Shown here piece after piece: positions 1 to 13,700 of a stretch of 64,000 nt of DNA (position 1 is the stretch's first letter; each line of letters opens with the position of its first letter). Below the pieces are notes generated by a model, which searched no databases, was not told the DNA's origin, and worked only from the letters and a program-made list of their open reading frames with translations. The position numbers were made by a program, and so were the translations under genes. This stretch comes from Chamaea fasciata (Eukaryota; Chordata; Aves; Passeriformes; Sylviidae): assembly GCA_029207755.1 (NCBI GenBank), contig JARCOQ010000016.1, positions 935,001 to 999,000 of the forward strand. The letters are read 5' to 3'.

Positions 1-3000
1 GTGGGAGCAGTGTGCAGTGCACTCGGACACCGAGCAGTGTCTCTGGGTGTGTTGGCCGCAGGTACAGGCCCAGGGCATGGAGCCGTGCTGAGTTACAGAG
101 CACCGTGCTGCCAGGGCGTGAGCGCTGGGCCTGTCTGGCGGGTCATAAAGAGTGTTCTGCAAAACTAAGTGCAGGAGTGCAGTATAGGCACATCAGTGAT
201 GCATGTGCTGTTGGTTAGAGGCCAGGCATTTGCCGCTGTGCCCGTAAATGGCACTTAGTCCTCTTTTCCTTCCAAAGGGGGTGAAGCTCTTCCCCCGGTG
301 AGTACTTGGCCCAGTCCAGGTGTTCGAGCAACTTCCTACGGAGCAAATTCCCACAGAGTTGTGATCTATAGCGCTGGTTTGTTTGCAGGACTCTTTGTGG
401 CAGACTGACATTGGCACGTGCAGTGTTGGACGAGAAGGAATTGCAGGATTTTAGAGCAGAGCAATTTCAGTACTGGCCCTTGGGCAGCCTCGGTACAAAC
501 AATATCCATGGAAATGTGGCAGACTGACTTTCCTGCAGCTGAGCTGATCTCAGCGTTGGAGGCTTTTTTGTCCAACTCTTTTCTCCCTCAGCACCATGCA
601 AGGCTGCTTCTATGCACAAGTTTGTTCCCAAGACCGAGGGGAGGTTTGTTTTCCAAGTGTTTTCTTCCTTACTCATGGATAAATTTAAGGTGTACCTTCG
701 TGCCACCACTGAAGTGTCTTACAGCAGCCTTGGGATGTTCCATGTGAGCTCTTCTGCAGCTATTCAGAGGTGTGACAGTGATCTAGTAAATGCCTCAGGT
801 TGTGTTAAACCCTGAGACAGGGTAGATCAGTGGAGTCAGGTAACATTCTGTGAGACGGTTTCACTTTCATGTTCTTGGATTTACTGCTTTTCCCCGATGC
901 AGTGAATGCATCGGGGAAATTGAAATACAACTGTTATTCTCCAGTTTTGAAACAGAAGTAGTAATCTTAAGTTTTTCAGTTCAGTTTAAATAAATAAAAA
1001 CTTGTTTTCATGAAATATGAAGATGGAGTTCTTCTGAGTTCAGCATGCACACTGTATTTCTTTTTTTTTTTCCTTTAAAGTTTAGAAATATCTGCAGTGA
1101 CATTTTCCAACTGGCTCAGAATTTAAACAAACTTTTGTAGCCTTTTATTTCACAATAGGAAATTTCTGGATAAACCTTGCTTTGTCTGAGGCCCATCTCC
1201 CACTCTTCCCTGCTGAAAGATATAGCCTCATTCAATCTCCTTGAGGGAGTGGATGGAAATCCTGATGTCTTCATAGTCATGGGAGAAGGCAGGTGGAGAA
1301 CACAGGGACACAAGCAGAGACAACTTCATTAAGGAGCAGCGGTAGATAACCTTTGACATAAACAATGACACACAAATTACCTGATAGGATATGGGGCAAA
1401 GGCTTGTTTGAATAGGGACAGCCTTGTGGGAAGAGGTTGATGTAGAATGGATCACAGGAGATCAGGTGCTCCAGAGAAATAAATCCACTGGTGCCTGATT
1501 ATAAACACTCTCCCCCTGCTGCACTGACAGCACTGGCAATAATTCAGAACTCTGTTACAATCCCACCCTTGGAAGCAGACCCAAAGCCAGCACACTGTCT
1601 GGAGAGCATTTCAGTCTTTGGCAATAAACCTAAAAGTGACCTCTGAAGTTAAGAGAATCTTCAAAGCCTAAAAATTGCTCAGCGGAATCGCACATTTGTG
1701 AGCACAGTTTTGAATTTAGGAACCCAAAATTTGCCATAATCTTATTTCATATATTTCTTACCCAGCTTGCTGGGAGGAGGGTCTTCTTTCATAAATGTCT
1801 TATGAAAATGAAAACCTCATCCTATGAAAGATAAATTATGTAAGAATTGATTTATCAAGTATGAGCTGGGAAACAGCTTCTATATGTGAATTATATACTA
1901 AGATGAAGTAAGATAGTATTACTACCCATCTCCATGCTTTTTTCCTTCCCAGTTTGAACATCTTTTGGAACAAGATGAAATAAATATCTGTGTAACATGT
2001 AACTGAAGGACAGCAGGGAAGTAGCTGGAGGACTTAACCTTATAGTGTGATGGAGTAAGAACAGCAAGAAGGAAAGGTAATTAGGAATTGCCTGTGTATT
2101 CAGGTATTTTTTTCTCTCCGTGAATTCTTTGTTACCCCCGGTAAAGTGAGGAACTACAAAGTGAGGCAGTCTTTTAAAGCTGTACAATTCTTCTGACAGT
2201 GATGCATTGGTATTTATATAGGAGCTATTTCACCAGAAGTACAGGTGATGGGGGGGAGGGATACATGCTACATTATTCCCTCACAGAGAAGAAAAATCAA
2301 TCCATTCTCATAAATAATATACAAAATCCTCAGGAAGATCTAAATTGAATACACTTAAGATGTCACCAGGGTTCTAGGCCTCACTGGCCAGAGAGCTGGC
2401 TGGGGAAGAGCTTTATTCAGTTCAATTACTAGCAGAATCTGGGTGGACCTGATCACCCTCCCTGTCCGTCACAGCACTGGAGAGAGGACAGCCCTTTTCC
2501 CTGGAGAACTGAACAATCGCCGCATTGCTGCAGTGAAACATTTGCAGGGGGCAGGGGGGCTGCTCTGCCTCCAGGAGATGAGGCAGCACAGCCAGGGGCA
2601 TGGACTGTAGTGGTAGATTTTCTACCTTCAACTGAAACAATGCCACATTTGTGTAAGTGCAGGAATTGCCTGATTTCATTCAGGAGTTGATGTTGTCATT
2701 TACTTAACCCTTAGAGAAGTTTAACGTGCCAGGAGCTGTAGTGTTCAAAGTAAAAATTATTTCAGGTCTCGTTTACTGGGGTTTGGAGTTTTTACCTTGC
2801 AAATCCAGTGTTAATTCCCCTATTTTATATCTGCCTTCCTACTTTTCCTCTATATTTGCAGAGCAAGATAACTGACCTTCAGATGGTTATCAATAGGCCA
2901 CATTCAATGGCTATATTTGTTTTCTGGACAATTAAAGACTGGATAATTAAAGACTTGAGTGCATTCAGATGGCAAAACGTTGACATTTTGCTTCTCCTGG

Positions 3001-6000
3001 ATTTTGGTGTCCTTACCAGAAATTTCACCAATTGCTCCATGGCCTTGTTTCTGATATTTGCTTTTAGCAAAAAAACCTAGGGGTTTAAATCCAGCAATAT
3101 AGAAGAGGTCAGTACATCATAGGCTTTCCATCACTTGCAGTCAGTTTAATGTTTCCACTGATCCTCTGACTGATGGCAAACTCGGAGCAGGTGGGCTGCC
3201 TGTGGGTCTGTGAGCTGAGGTGTTCCTGAACCTCCTTTTAGCACCATCTTGTTGGATGGTTTTTCATGACTGCTGAACTCAGTGTCTTGCTATTGGTTCT
3301 GGTCCCTGAGCGGTTAATCTCTTGTTTGTAAGCAGAAGTTGTAACACAGCCAAAGTCATTAACTTTTCAGGGCTAATTAGGAAAGAGATGGGGCCCTCTG
3401 CCTTTTGGGCGATGAGGGCAGTGGGAGAGCAGCTCAGCCATTGACAGCAGACCTTACAAAACTGCATCTTTCTGTGATTTTGCCCTGCATTTCTGAGTTC
3501 CTCCTCAGGTCTTGTATAAATTCCTGCACAGATGGACTTTTTACTCCCTTCCTGTCAGTATGCAGTGGCCAAGCCTCCACCTCCTTTTATTTTGCCTGCC
3601 CACAGGGCAGGGAGCAGCACATCCTGTGGTTGGTCAAAAGCTAAGTAACTGCTGGCTCTAGCCTCCCAAGTAGGAGATGGGTCATCCCAGACAAATCGAA
3701 GTGGAGCTGTTTGTACTTTTCCCTCTGAGATTAGATGAGCAGAGAAAATGAAAGTAGTTTCCCCTCTCTTCTCAACTGTGCACATTCAGAGGGCTGGAGA
3801 GAGTGGGTAACTCTGGTGTTTTAAGGTTCGTAGCAAACTGGACTAGAATCAACCAATCCATGAAAGCCTTCATGGCAGGAATAGGAGGCAGAAGAGTCAC
3901 GTTAACATGAACTATATTTTCTTGAAAAATCCAGACAAAAACCCGTGTGCTTTGAGAAATTCTGCTGTGTGTGTCAGCAGCGGCCGAATTTAAAGCAGGG
4001 GATCTGTTCCACTGAAATTTCCTGGCTGTCCCGTGGAACCACAGTTCTGCTTCCACTGTATTTCTACTCCAGCTGTTTTTCTCTCCTAGGCATTCTTTCT
4101 AAAGTAAGCTAACACTTCCCTCCTCTGTCCCCTCCCAAAAAACCCAAAAGCAAACAAATCCTCCATCATTTTCCAGAAGCAAGTACGCTGCAGGTGGTTT
4201 AAATACTAAGTGTCCTTCTATTTAGAAATTAAAGCCTTTTCCTTATCTCTGGGCTGACAGATCTTTAACACATGGACGTTTTTTCCTATAATAGAAAGTT
4301 TTTTAAACTATTCAAAAAGACTTTGGCAAATATTTCTCTGTCAGGCAGTAATTGAATAAAGTCTCGAGATGCCTGATGCTGCCCCTCCTTTTTCTTCTGA
4401 GGGTTTGTATGCATTGCTTTTTGCCTATAAATAACACAGAGATATCTGAAAATGGAAACCTTTTTTGAGATGAGATATTGTCATCTGGCTGCGACCCAGC
4501 AAGGCCCTATTGGCTCTAAGTCAGTGCTGAGCTTCCCCAAGAAAAGGTCTAATGTTAGTTTAGGCAAAAAACCAAACCAACAAAGCAACAAAAAACCCGC
4601 TCAAGACCTCACAGTATTGTGTTTGCTGTTTAAAGGGAAAGGAGCAGAGAATTGTTCATTTTCCCGCATGAGCACACATGGGTGAACTTCAGTGCTGCAA
4701 CCAAAAACACTTCTTAATTCCTTTCATCCACTGTAAAGCTGAGGATGGTCCTTTCTGGCAGGTAGCTGAGAGCCAAGCACCAGCAGCCAGAGCACAAAGA
4801 GCAGTGCCAGGTTTTTGTCTATGCAAGGAGCTCCAAGTGCTGGGACTAAGAACTCTGCGCATCTGCAGAGCCTAAGGCCGCCTCTGCCTTGGCTCAGTGC
4901 TGTGCCACCACACGTGGAAGGGGGAACCCAGCAGGCCAGAGAGTTTTGTGATGTGTACATGGATGTGTCTGTCATCCCCCTGTAACTGAGCTCAAAAATA
5001 AGACAGCAGAAAACTCGTGAGCCTGTGTGCAAACCGCAGAACGTCAATGAGTGTGCGTTGATGTCGTGGTTGAAAACACAGCTGGTCAGCTCACTGCCAC
5101 TAGTTATTTTTACTTGCCCGTGCCCTGGAACTGAAATTGTGCAACAGTCTGTTCTGGCCAGCTAGGCATCCAAAAAAGAGTGCCTACTTCCCACATCTTG
5201 TCCTGTTGATTTCTTAGTTGCATCCGTGCTATTTTTCTAAAACAGCCTGGTCTGGTTAGTGTTACTTCATCACATATTAGGATGTGATATTAAGGTAATA
5301 AGAATGGTGTTCTTAAAGACTCTTGAGTTCAGAAACTCCAGATACGGCTGAAATGGTCACAGTAGCTTCATGCAAATGGCCTCCTTACACCTTAAAACGT
5401 TAGAAGATGAAGTACCAACGTTAAATACATTTTTCTCAGATGAGTTTTTTCCCTCTTCTCTGTCTAGATACAATTCAATGGTATTAGCACTCAAACAACC
5501 ATAGTTTATATGTGAGTTATTGAATCTGACACTTTCTCTGACCTCTCCTTAATACATAGAAGCTTATCTTGGATTTTCAGTTACATATTACCATAGATAT
5601 GCAAAGCTGGTTTTTCTGTTGTTATTTTGAAAAATGTGCAAGGAGCAAATCTCCATTTTAGACAGGATTCCAGCCTGAAAACAACTTTGTTCGCAGTTTG
5701 GATATAGCCAAAATTTCCTTGCAAACATAGAGAATTATTTCTGTGCTTCTGGAAAGAAAAGGAAACAAACTTGAAATTAAATGCTAAACATTAAGTTGAT
5801 AGTTAGGCTTTAATCAGCTTTGAGCATAGTCAAACAGCAGTCCTTGTTGGAACTTTAATCCCTTGTTCTCTGCCCCGTATTGAACTTCAGAAATCTGAAG
5901 CACAAATAACATAAAGCATGCGTGAAGATCAGGTCAGTATATCCAAATGATGATTTATGGCCCAGTACTTTCCAAACCTTCATAAGCTCTGTAAAGCTAA

Positions 6001-6789
6001 TTTCCAGATGCCCCCTCCTAAAGCTTCCCAGAGCTCTATGAGCTGCTGCCTCCTTTCTCCCAGCTGTATCAACTTTGATCAGCTTTGGACTGCACCAAAG
6101 CCACTCACGCTTTGCCTGTATTTTGAACACAGCAGGAACATGTACCCCAGGTTCTCTCACGGTGTATTTTCCCAAGGCACTTGTGGTTTGCAGCAGGAGC
6201 AGGGAAGAAGGTTCAGAAGTCAGGTGACCTGGAAGAAGGAAATAATAGACTGTGATGAGAAGTGTGTGGAGAAAGCAGGCTCATCCTTGTACCCAGAAGG
6301 TAAACCCATTCTAGGAGATGCCTTGGGCTGTCACTTGCTGAGACTTCAACATAAAAATGAAGAGGTTTTCATTATTTTGAAATTGAATTATTGCTGCTGC
6401 TTCCTCTTTTCTGGTTAATATCACCAGAATTTCCTAGGAAGTGTTTCACAGGAAAGGACTATCTGGTTTCTGTTTCTGCTCTGTGTTTTACTTCAATGAA
6501 ATAAGCAGTTAATGAATTGCTCAACTGAAGCATTTGGAACCACGGAAGTAATATCTGATTCATCAGAAGGTGAAATTTGCTTTTCTTAATTGCTGTTATG
6601 CAATAAAGTGTGACTGTTAAAGTCTTTGTAACCAAATCCCACTCCATGATAAGCAAATATGGGAAGGCCGGGGAATTTTTGGAAGTTTAGACTGTCTTTT
6701 CCTGGAATGATAAGGAAATAGATTTCTTGCTAAAGCTGGTGCAGCTCAGGGTTTTGTGATGGTTCATGACACTGTAAGGACAGTGCTGA
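1..6789. other. Intergenic DNA, no gene recognised
   Basis: Mixed-composition, mostly AT-rich sequence. Apart from the hairpin at 889-919 I see only short poly-T/poly-A runs. All frames are short, and the longest (about 153 codons at 5957-6418, plus strand) has no recognisable domain or exon structure. I looked for the C-terminal exons of CLEC16A, the mammalian neighbour of SOCS1, and did not find them. Confidence 0.6.
889..919. repeat. Perfect 13-bp inverted repeat with a 5-base loop
   Basis: Left arm TTTCCCCGATGCA (889-901), loop GTGAA (902-906), right arm TGCATCGGGGAAA (907-919). All thirteen pairs match, with about half G:C. It lies in otherwise unremarkable AT-rich DNA. The stem is too short for a canonical microRNA precursor, and no gene is visible next to it. 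Confidence 0.9.
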
Positions 6790-7440
6790 GACAGAACCGC
6801 AGGATGGGGCGGCTTGGTAGGGACCACAGCGGCTCGTGTGGTCGCGGTTCCCCGCTCGGGCAGGGTCATTCCAGAGCACACGGCACAGGATTGCGTCCAG
6901 ACCGTTCTGGAATATCTCCACGGCCTCTCTGGACAATCTGTCCCCGCGCTCGCAGGGAAGAAGTCCTTCCTCGTGTTCAGGCGGAACTTCCCGGGCATCG
7001 GCTCGTCCCGCGGCGTTGCCGGGCGCGGGGAGCGGAGCCCGGGCCCCGCTCTGGGCCCTGCTCACCCCGACGGGCACGGAGCGTGTCCCCTCTCAGCATC
7101 TCCTCGGGAGGCTGAACAGCGCCAGCTCCCTCAGCCGTTCCTCGCGGGAGGCGCTGGAGTGCCCTGATGCTCGTTGTCACCCCGTGCTCCGGGAGCTGCG
7201 TGTCCCTTTGTCCTGCGGAGCCCAGGAGCGGCGCCGGCGCTGCCGCTGTGGCCCAGCGGGGCTGAGCAGAGGGGCAGGGTCCTGTCCCCGACCTGCGGGC
7301 GCTGCTCTTCCGAAGGCACCCCGGCGTCCCCTTGGCTCTCGTGGCCCAGCGGGGCTGAGCAGAGGGGCAGGGTCCTGTCCCCGACCTGCGGGCGCTGCTC
7401 TTCCGAAGGCACCCCGGCGTCCCGAGGCCGAGCTCGGTGT
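6790..7440 (-). mobile_element. CR1 non-LTR retrotransposon fragment, inserted in minus orientation
   Basis: Read on the plus strand this is the reverse complement of the 3' part of an avian CR1 element. Recognisable landmarks in order are GGGACCACAGCGG, CAGAGCACACGGCACAGGAT, the AATATCTCCAC...CCTCTCTGGACAATCTGT block, GAAGTCCTTCCTCGTGTTCAG, GGAGGCTGAACAGCGCCAGC...CTCAGCCGTTCCTC, and GCTGAGCAGAGGGGCAG. CR1 is the dominant LINE of birds. It usually leaves 5'-truncated copies like this one, with no intact reverse transcriptase. The copy is diverged and unusually CpG-rich, and it contains an internal tandem duplication. Frames through it on both strands are not genes. Confidence 0.88.
7248..7423. 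repeat. Perfect tandem duplication inside the CR1 fragment
   Basis: The 83 bases at 7248-7330 recur without a single difference at 7341-7423, a period of 93 bases. A ten-base linker, CTTGGCTCTC, lies between the copies. Because the surrounding CR1 is well diverged, identical copies imply that the duplication is much younger than the insertion, or has been kept uniform by gene conversion. An assembly artefact is also possible. Confidence 0.9.
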
Positions 7441-7693
7441 AAGCCTTGTCGCTGGGGGAGGCCAAGAGCTCCTGTTCTTCACAAAACAAATGAAAGTGCT
7501 CTGAGTATGTCACAGTCCCCTTCAGGATCCTCCCGGCTCTGATAACCCTCTGGGCTTGTTTGTCCTGGGGTGATCTTCCTCCCGCCGTGACTCCCACAGC
7601 CCTTTAGCGGCCACGCAAATGCTCATGAGCTGAAATTGCACTGCCGGAGAAAAGAAAGAATGATTTTTGACGCAGGGACCAGTTTTCTTCTGG

Positions 7694-7745
7694 GCTTTTG
7701 TTTTGGTTTGGTTTTTTGTTTTGTTTTGGTTTTATTTTTTTTTCC
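7694..7745. repeat. T-rich (GTTTT)-like low-complexity tract
   Basis: Degenerate GTTTTG/GGTTTT sequence ending in a poly-T run. On the minus strand it reads as a lysine/asparagine-rich frame, which is an artefact. Confidence 0.8.
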
Positions 7746-10700
7746 CCTCTGCTTATTTTGGATATCGAAAGTAAACCAGCAGGAATCACAGAGAGTAAGG
7801 CAAAGGATGTTTCTCAAATTATTTTTAGGGGAGAAGCTGTGCCAGAAAGACTGCTGGAGAGTAGAGCATATCACATCAGCCTACACGAAAAGGAGATCTG
7901 CATATGTGCACATTTCCCTTTTCAACAAAGCATTTTGGCAAAAACAGTGATCAGAAGAAACATGTAAAGTTACTGAGAAATTATTTTACTGTCATCAAGG
8001 ATGCTTTTGCTCTCCTTAACCTTTTTTCTTCAGTAGATTAATTAAAAAAAAAAAAGTAAACCTACTTCTAACATTCTCTTGAGTAGAACCTAGTGGATAT
8101 AAACTACTAAGCAAAGTCAGTGGGCAGCTTGTTGCAAGCTGTATCTTGTAAACTTGATATTCCATATCACGTTGAATTGTTTATCAGGAAGTAGCCTTGA
8201 ACCTGGCAGCAGTGGTCAAGCTGCTTCTGTTGAAGTCCACAGAAAATTTCCCACCTAGTTCTACTTTCAGTTGTGCCGTATGCCGTTAAGTGTCTGCAGG
8301 AAGCCCTCCAGTGAATTCAGCAGGAGTTCTTTCCCCTAAGGGGCAAAATCTCGATAAAGGAACCGGTGCGAACTGTGCAATTCCCACTAAGCCAAGGTAG
8401 CTGGGAAGTTGTCTTTGCTGGCCGGGGGTTCCCCCCCAGCTCAGGGCCGCGGTGTGTTCAGCTCCCCGCTCAGTGACCTAGTGCCGCTCCTCTGCCACCC
8501 GGCAGCTCGACCATCCTCAGGCTGTCATCTCTGCCGCTGCAGCTGGTCCGTTACCGCGCCCCACAGCCCTTCAGTCCGCAGCCGTGCTCCGCAGCTAGTC
8601 AGTCCTGCGGTAGGTCATTCACCCAGACCAGAAGAGTGCCCAGGCAGTTCCAGAGCCACTGTGCCCGTGGATAGAGTGCTGGTCGTGCCGCCCTTCAGTC
8701 AGAAAGGGCTCCAAGGAGGCCGCTGGACGCTGCAGCCTTAGCCAGCTGCTGCCACACGGCAGCTGGGAGGGATCCCTGCATTCCCGATGACCGACTGGTG
8801 TAGCCGAGATGTTTCCCTGGTAAAGAAATCAGCAGATGGATGAAATTCCCCTGGAAACTAGGGAAGCGTGTTATCCAAACGTTCATCGATATCTCATCAG
8901 ATTCTCTAGGCACGTATTTGTGGGTTCTCAGCCTTGGCAGTACCCATGAAGATTTTAACTTAAGTTCATTCTGGAGGTAATTGCGTTCTTTGGCTCTCTA
9001 AGCCCTCTAAGCTGGTGTTGAGAGTTTTCTGAGGAGCTCGGTAGACGCTTTGGCGCCACCATCCATGAGATCAGGACATGAACCACTTTGTGGTGTGATG
9101 TGGGTGTATGTTCCCACACACATGCATCTGCTCGGCTGGAATTGTGTCTGGAGGCATTACCATCCTGTTTAAATACTCCCCAGATCAGGCTGCTTACAGG
9201 TGCTTTCTTTTGCAATTAGTAGGGTTATGTCATATTTACTCTGGTGACTTGCAGAGCAGGACACGTTCCCAGGCTGCCTGCCGTGAGTGCTACAGGACAG
9301 AATGCAGAAACAGACTGGGCGTGATGCGGATCTTAGGATCCAAAGCTAAAAGTCTGTGCCAAGTCAAGTCACAGAGACAAAAAGGCTGTGGGACAGGTTA
9401 AAAAAAATAGGGGTGAGGGGGAGGAATTGTCATAAGACAGGCAGAGTGTTGCTTAAAATGACTGTGTGGAACCACCCCCAGAATGCAGGATGCCCAGAAA
9501 TATCACAATGAAAGTGGCAGACGATTCATAGTTACCAAAACAAGTCCAAGACTTTAACGACTAATGACTCTATCATACAAAAATATTTGGGATCTGTCGC
9601 TGCTGGAAGCATTTGTTGTGTGGCGGTTGTCTGGGAAATCAAAGCAGTCCGTGATAAACTGGTTCCTTATCTCTGTCTCTGGTGAGAGAGCTACCCAGAG
9701 CAAGTCTGGAGGTGCACAACACCCTCAGTACTTTCCGTTAGATCCACCTTTACTGACTTCCTCAGAGTGACTTTTTCTCAGGCTAACTCTCTTCATTCTT
9801 AGCATCTTTCTTACTTCTTTACAGTTCATCGTATCACTGGAAAGAGTCCTTGTCCTCTGGCAAGAAGAAATTTCACTGTAATTCAGACATCTTCATGACC
9901 TAGAAGTGTATGGCAGACTGAGAGGTGTCATGTCCTACCACCCCAAGAGACTTCAGGCTGTGTTTTTGTGTAACATATTGCCCTAAAAGTGGTGTGAGAC
10001 CTGTGAAACCCAGACTCACCAGGGGGTTTATGTCTCCTGAGTGCCTGCTGGATGCTGCCATCCTGTTAAATCCTGTTGCCTCCATCTGTTTAATTCTGCC
10101 TTCATCCACTTCACGATAGACGTCACAGAACACAGCGCCAAAAAGGGTTGTACTCTATAAAGGAAACAAAAGGGATTTTTATGCCTTTATCTTCAAATTG
10201 AGGAAGCTAATATTCAAATTGTTTAGGAACCTTTGGAAAGCACAGAACCCTGGCTGGCTTTTCTGCAGGAAGTATTTTTCTTTTCCCAATGCTGCCACTG
10301 GAGATAGATTTTGTGTCCTTGGCTTTTCTGTATTAGCAATCACTGCTGCCCTTTGCCTGCCACCTGCGTGGCCACGTTACTCTCCTTCACCCTGGTGTCC
10401 TCATGTTCCCCTTTGCCCACTGCTTGCTCATGGCATCAGAGAGCATCTGCCTCAGCCAAACGTCAGTAAGATGGCCACGCTTCTGTTAAAACTCTTGTAG
10501 GTTTTCAAGAAGAGTTTGAAGGAACCATAGAAAATGCTGATTACTTTTTGAAATTAGGCTGAATTACAAAAATGCTTTTCATTTACCGGTATGGCGCAGC
10601 ACCAGTGCAGCCACCATTGCCATGCAGGGCTGTAAAGACAGAGCATTGCACAGCCATGGGAACACCTTCTGGCATCACGCAAAACAAGCCTTTTGTAAGG

Positions 10701-13700
10701 TTCTTGCTGTGGTTTGCTCTATAGCAGCTCAAATGTGAAACCTGAAACATTTCATTCTTCTGAAGGAGAGGTTTAGAAGTCAATGGGGAACTTTTTTTTT
10801 AACATCCTACACCCAAAACCTGGTAAGTTCTCTGCATCTAAACACAGGTTATACAGGAAAGTGTAAAGATGTCCAGAGGAGCTTGGGATTACTAGAGAAT
10901 TGGTACTGAGGGGTTTACTCCAATGCTGAAAAGAGCTACATTAGGTCAAAACCTAAAATTCTTACTTGGATTTTATTGTTTTTTTATGGCACCTTCTCAG
11001 TACATTTAGTTATATCTCAGCAACAAGCGGTTTATTGTGGTATGTGTAGGATGAGCCATCCTGTCTGTGTGTTGGTGTCAAAAGTTGCTGATGGCCAGTG
11101 AGGGAGCCTTCTGCCTCAGAAACATGGGATATGTGACAGCTTAGTTGGGAAATTAAACAGGGTAGTGGAAGGGAAATCCTGGAAACAGTGAGCAGAAACT
11201 CTGACCAAAAAGGCTGAACCAAGGACAAATCTGGGGCTTTAATCATGCTTTCCTACTGATTCATACAGCAGAGTTTTCTGAGGAACCAAAGTCTGATGAT
11301 TTATTCAATTACTGACTGGCCTGCAGTGTCTTTGGTTTGCAGTGTGCCAGTAACTTGGGATGTAGTGGGAATTAATCCCTCCCTGCTGCCCTCCTTGCAG
11401 CAGAAAGAAGCCGGCGATGTCCGTCGTGTTGAGACACTGCGGAGCACGTTAAAGACAGATCACACAGCAAGTCCTGTGATTCTTGTGCTGCTTCTCTCAA
11501 AATGGAGCTGCAGAGCAAGGTCGGAGCAAAAGACAACTTCATGTGAAGAAAGCAGCTGTGTGAGAGCTGCAGGCCTCCTCCTGCTGTGTGGCTGACTCAG
11601 CCTGTCCCCCAGGAGTTGGGAATGTTTACAAGAAGAAGTGTGAGGAGCCAGTGCCTAGCCTAGCTGCTCCCATCTGGGAACCTCATCCAAACACAAGTCT
11701 TGGAGCTATATTGGTTTTCCAGGCCAGCAAGTCAGATTTCTCCCTGCTCTGATCTGCTTCAGTTTACCGGAGTCATTCAAGGACAAGTCTGACAGCAGCA
11801 TACCTGGCAGAGCTGAAGATCAGGTTTGAGCATGGGGAAATACAGAGGTGTGGGAAGAAGAAGGGAAGGTTGGGATGGAGCCTTTTTCCTTCACGTTGTG
11901 AGGAGGAAAGTGACCCCTTACCCAAGCACACTGAATCAAGGGTTCCCGGGGTTACTGAGGCTTCACCTCCTCCACACTTGACAAGAGTTGTCATGTTGAG
12001 GGGCAGCATAGAACACTCTGAATCGTGTTTCTTCATCTTACTGTTGTGCTCTTACGGATCTCCCACACTAACCTACTCTCTGCTTTCCTCACTGGCTCAA
12101 GGCTTTGACCCCTATTGGCATCTCTTCTGAGCAAGGGAAGCACTGGCCTCGACTGCCGGTCACAATTCCTGCTCCAGGGCAGTGTCCGGGGCGGGGCACA
12201 GGATGGTCCTGCCTTTCCCTGTGCTTTGGCTGCAGGCTGCAAGGAATGGCTCCTTTGTGGCAGATGCAGAAAAGACCAAAAACTCCCTTCTCCGATTTCA
12301 AATTAAAAATCCGGCTCCATATTTTATTTTTTTAATGAATCCAAGCCCAACAAATGAAGAATTCTAACCAAGAGGCTGATTATACTCAGTGACCACAAAT
12401 AGCAGGAGGAACAATGCACTAGTGGTCCTCTGTGATACTCAGTCCCAAAAGACTGTGGCCTCTTCCTTGTTTTTAACAAGCATATTTATGTGCTCCAGAC
12501 CTCATCCACAGGAATGAAAACAGCATCAGCTTAAATTCAGGTGGTGTGAGCATGAATGACTTTGTCTAAAATAATTTTTGAAAAAGTTTCAATTTCAAAG
12601 CACGTTTTACCAGTTGGCAAAAGAAATCTCTCTTACAGGGGAGAGAGGAGGCTTCATCATTCCCCACCCCCAAGAGAGGCACAGATCTCCTGTCATGTGA
12701 ACGAAACCGGCTTGATGCTCTGATGACAGAGTTTCCCAGCTTTTTCAGGATTTTTCTCTTGTGTGAGAGGGGACTTTCAAAGCAGCTATGTTTAGCAATG
12801 GTATGTTATGTCATGAGGAGGGAGAAGAATTCAGTGTTTGTCCAGGCATAACAATGGCTTGGCACGGGCTCAGTTCTGCTCAGCAGCTTCTTGTCTGGGG
12901 CCAGCCTATAAACTCAGGAGTAAAATATCTAATCAGCCGGTCCAACTGCTGTAGGGTGGTTTCTTTTTAAAACTGCCGTCATGTCAGAACATGTGATTTA
13001 TCTTCTAACGAAATAACATCCCCACCCTTAGTCTGTGATTTAAGGAGACAGAGACTATGATGAGCCTTTTATAAATAACATTCATAAAATCATTTACATG
13101 TGTCATAACTGTGCTGGAGGTTACCAAGGCTTTGCCCTTCTCCGGAGGAAAAAGGCATGAGGTGGGGTTAGAGTGTGTGGGGCTGTCTTGTCACACCGTG
13201 AGAGTGTTGATTTGTGGTACATTTTTTGCATCCCAGTTACCTGAACAGCTGTTGGAACAGCTACAAAGCTCCATCAGATGAGTTCACGCACACTAGTTTC
13301 CAGGGCTGTCTGTGCAGCACTCTTCTTTTTTCACTTATTTCCTTCCTCAATTAAATTTAAAAAAAAAAAATAAATAAAAAGGTAGGAATTAAGAGATAAC
13401 TGCATTGTAAACACTAAAACACTAAATGAGCAATATTGTGAAAGCAGGAGTGTCCCGGGATACAGAGAGCTGCATACACACAGGAAACACGCTTGGAAAG
13501 AAACAAAAGATTTACAACATCTTCTGTCTTGCTTCAGCCTGCCTGTGCACATGGTGGGTGAAGGTAACGTGTGACTGAGCAGACACCCTCAGCAGCGCTC
13601 CAGGCCAGGCACTGACCTGCTTCCAGCTAATTATTGGAGGGCATCCTTTGGCAGAGCCAGCAGCAGAAGGCCCATCAGTCACTCACGCCACGTTCTGCTG

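Noticed and set aside
3743..3757. ISRE-like GAAAATGAAAG match
   Set aside because: The 8-base pattern is expected about twice by chance in a window of this size, and it is 35 kb from the SOCS1 coding region with no supporting motifs.
5957..6418. 153-codon plus-strand frame
   Set aside because: No recognisable domain, no convincing splice context, and composition like the surrounding non-coding DNA.
6836..7597. Long overlapping frames on both strands (over 200 codons), including a repeated peptide
   Set aside because: They run through the GC-rich CR1 fragment and its tandem duplication. Both strands are open because stops are scarce, and none matches the CR1 protein frame.
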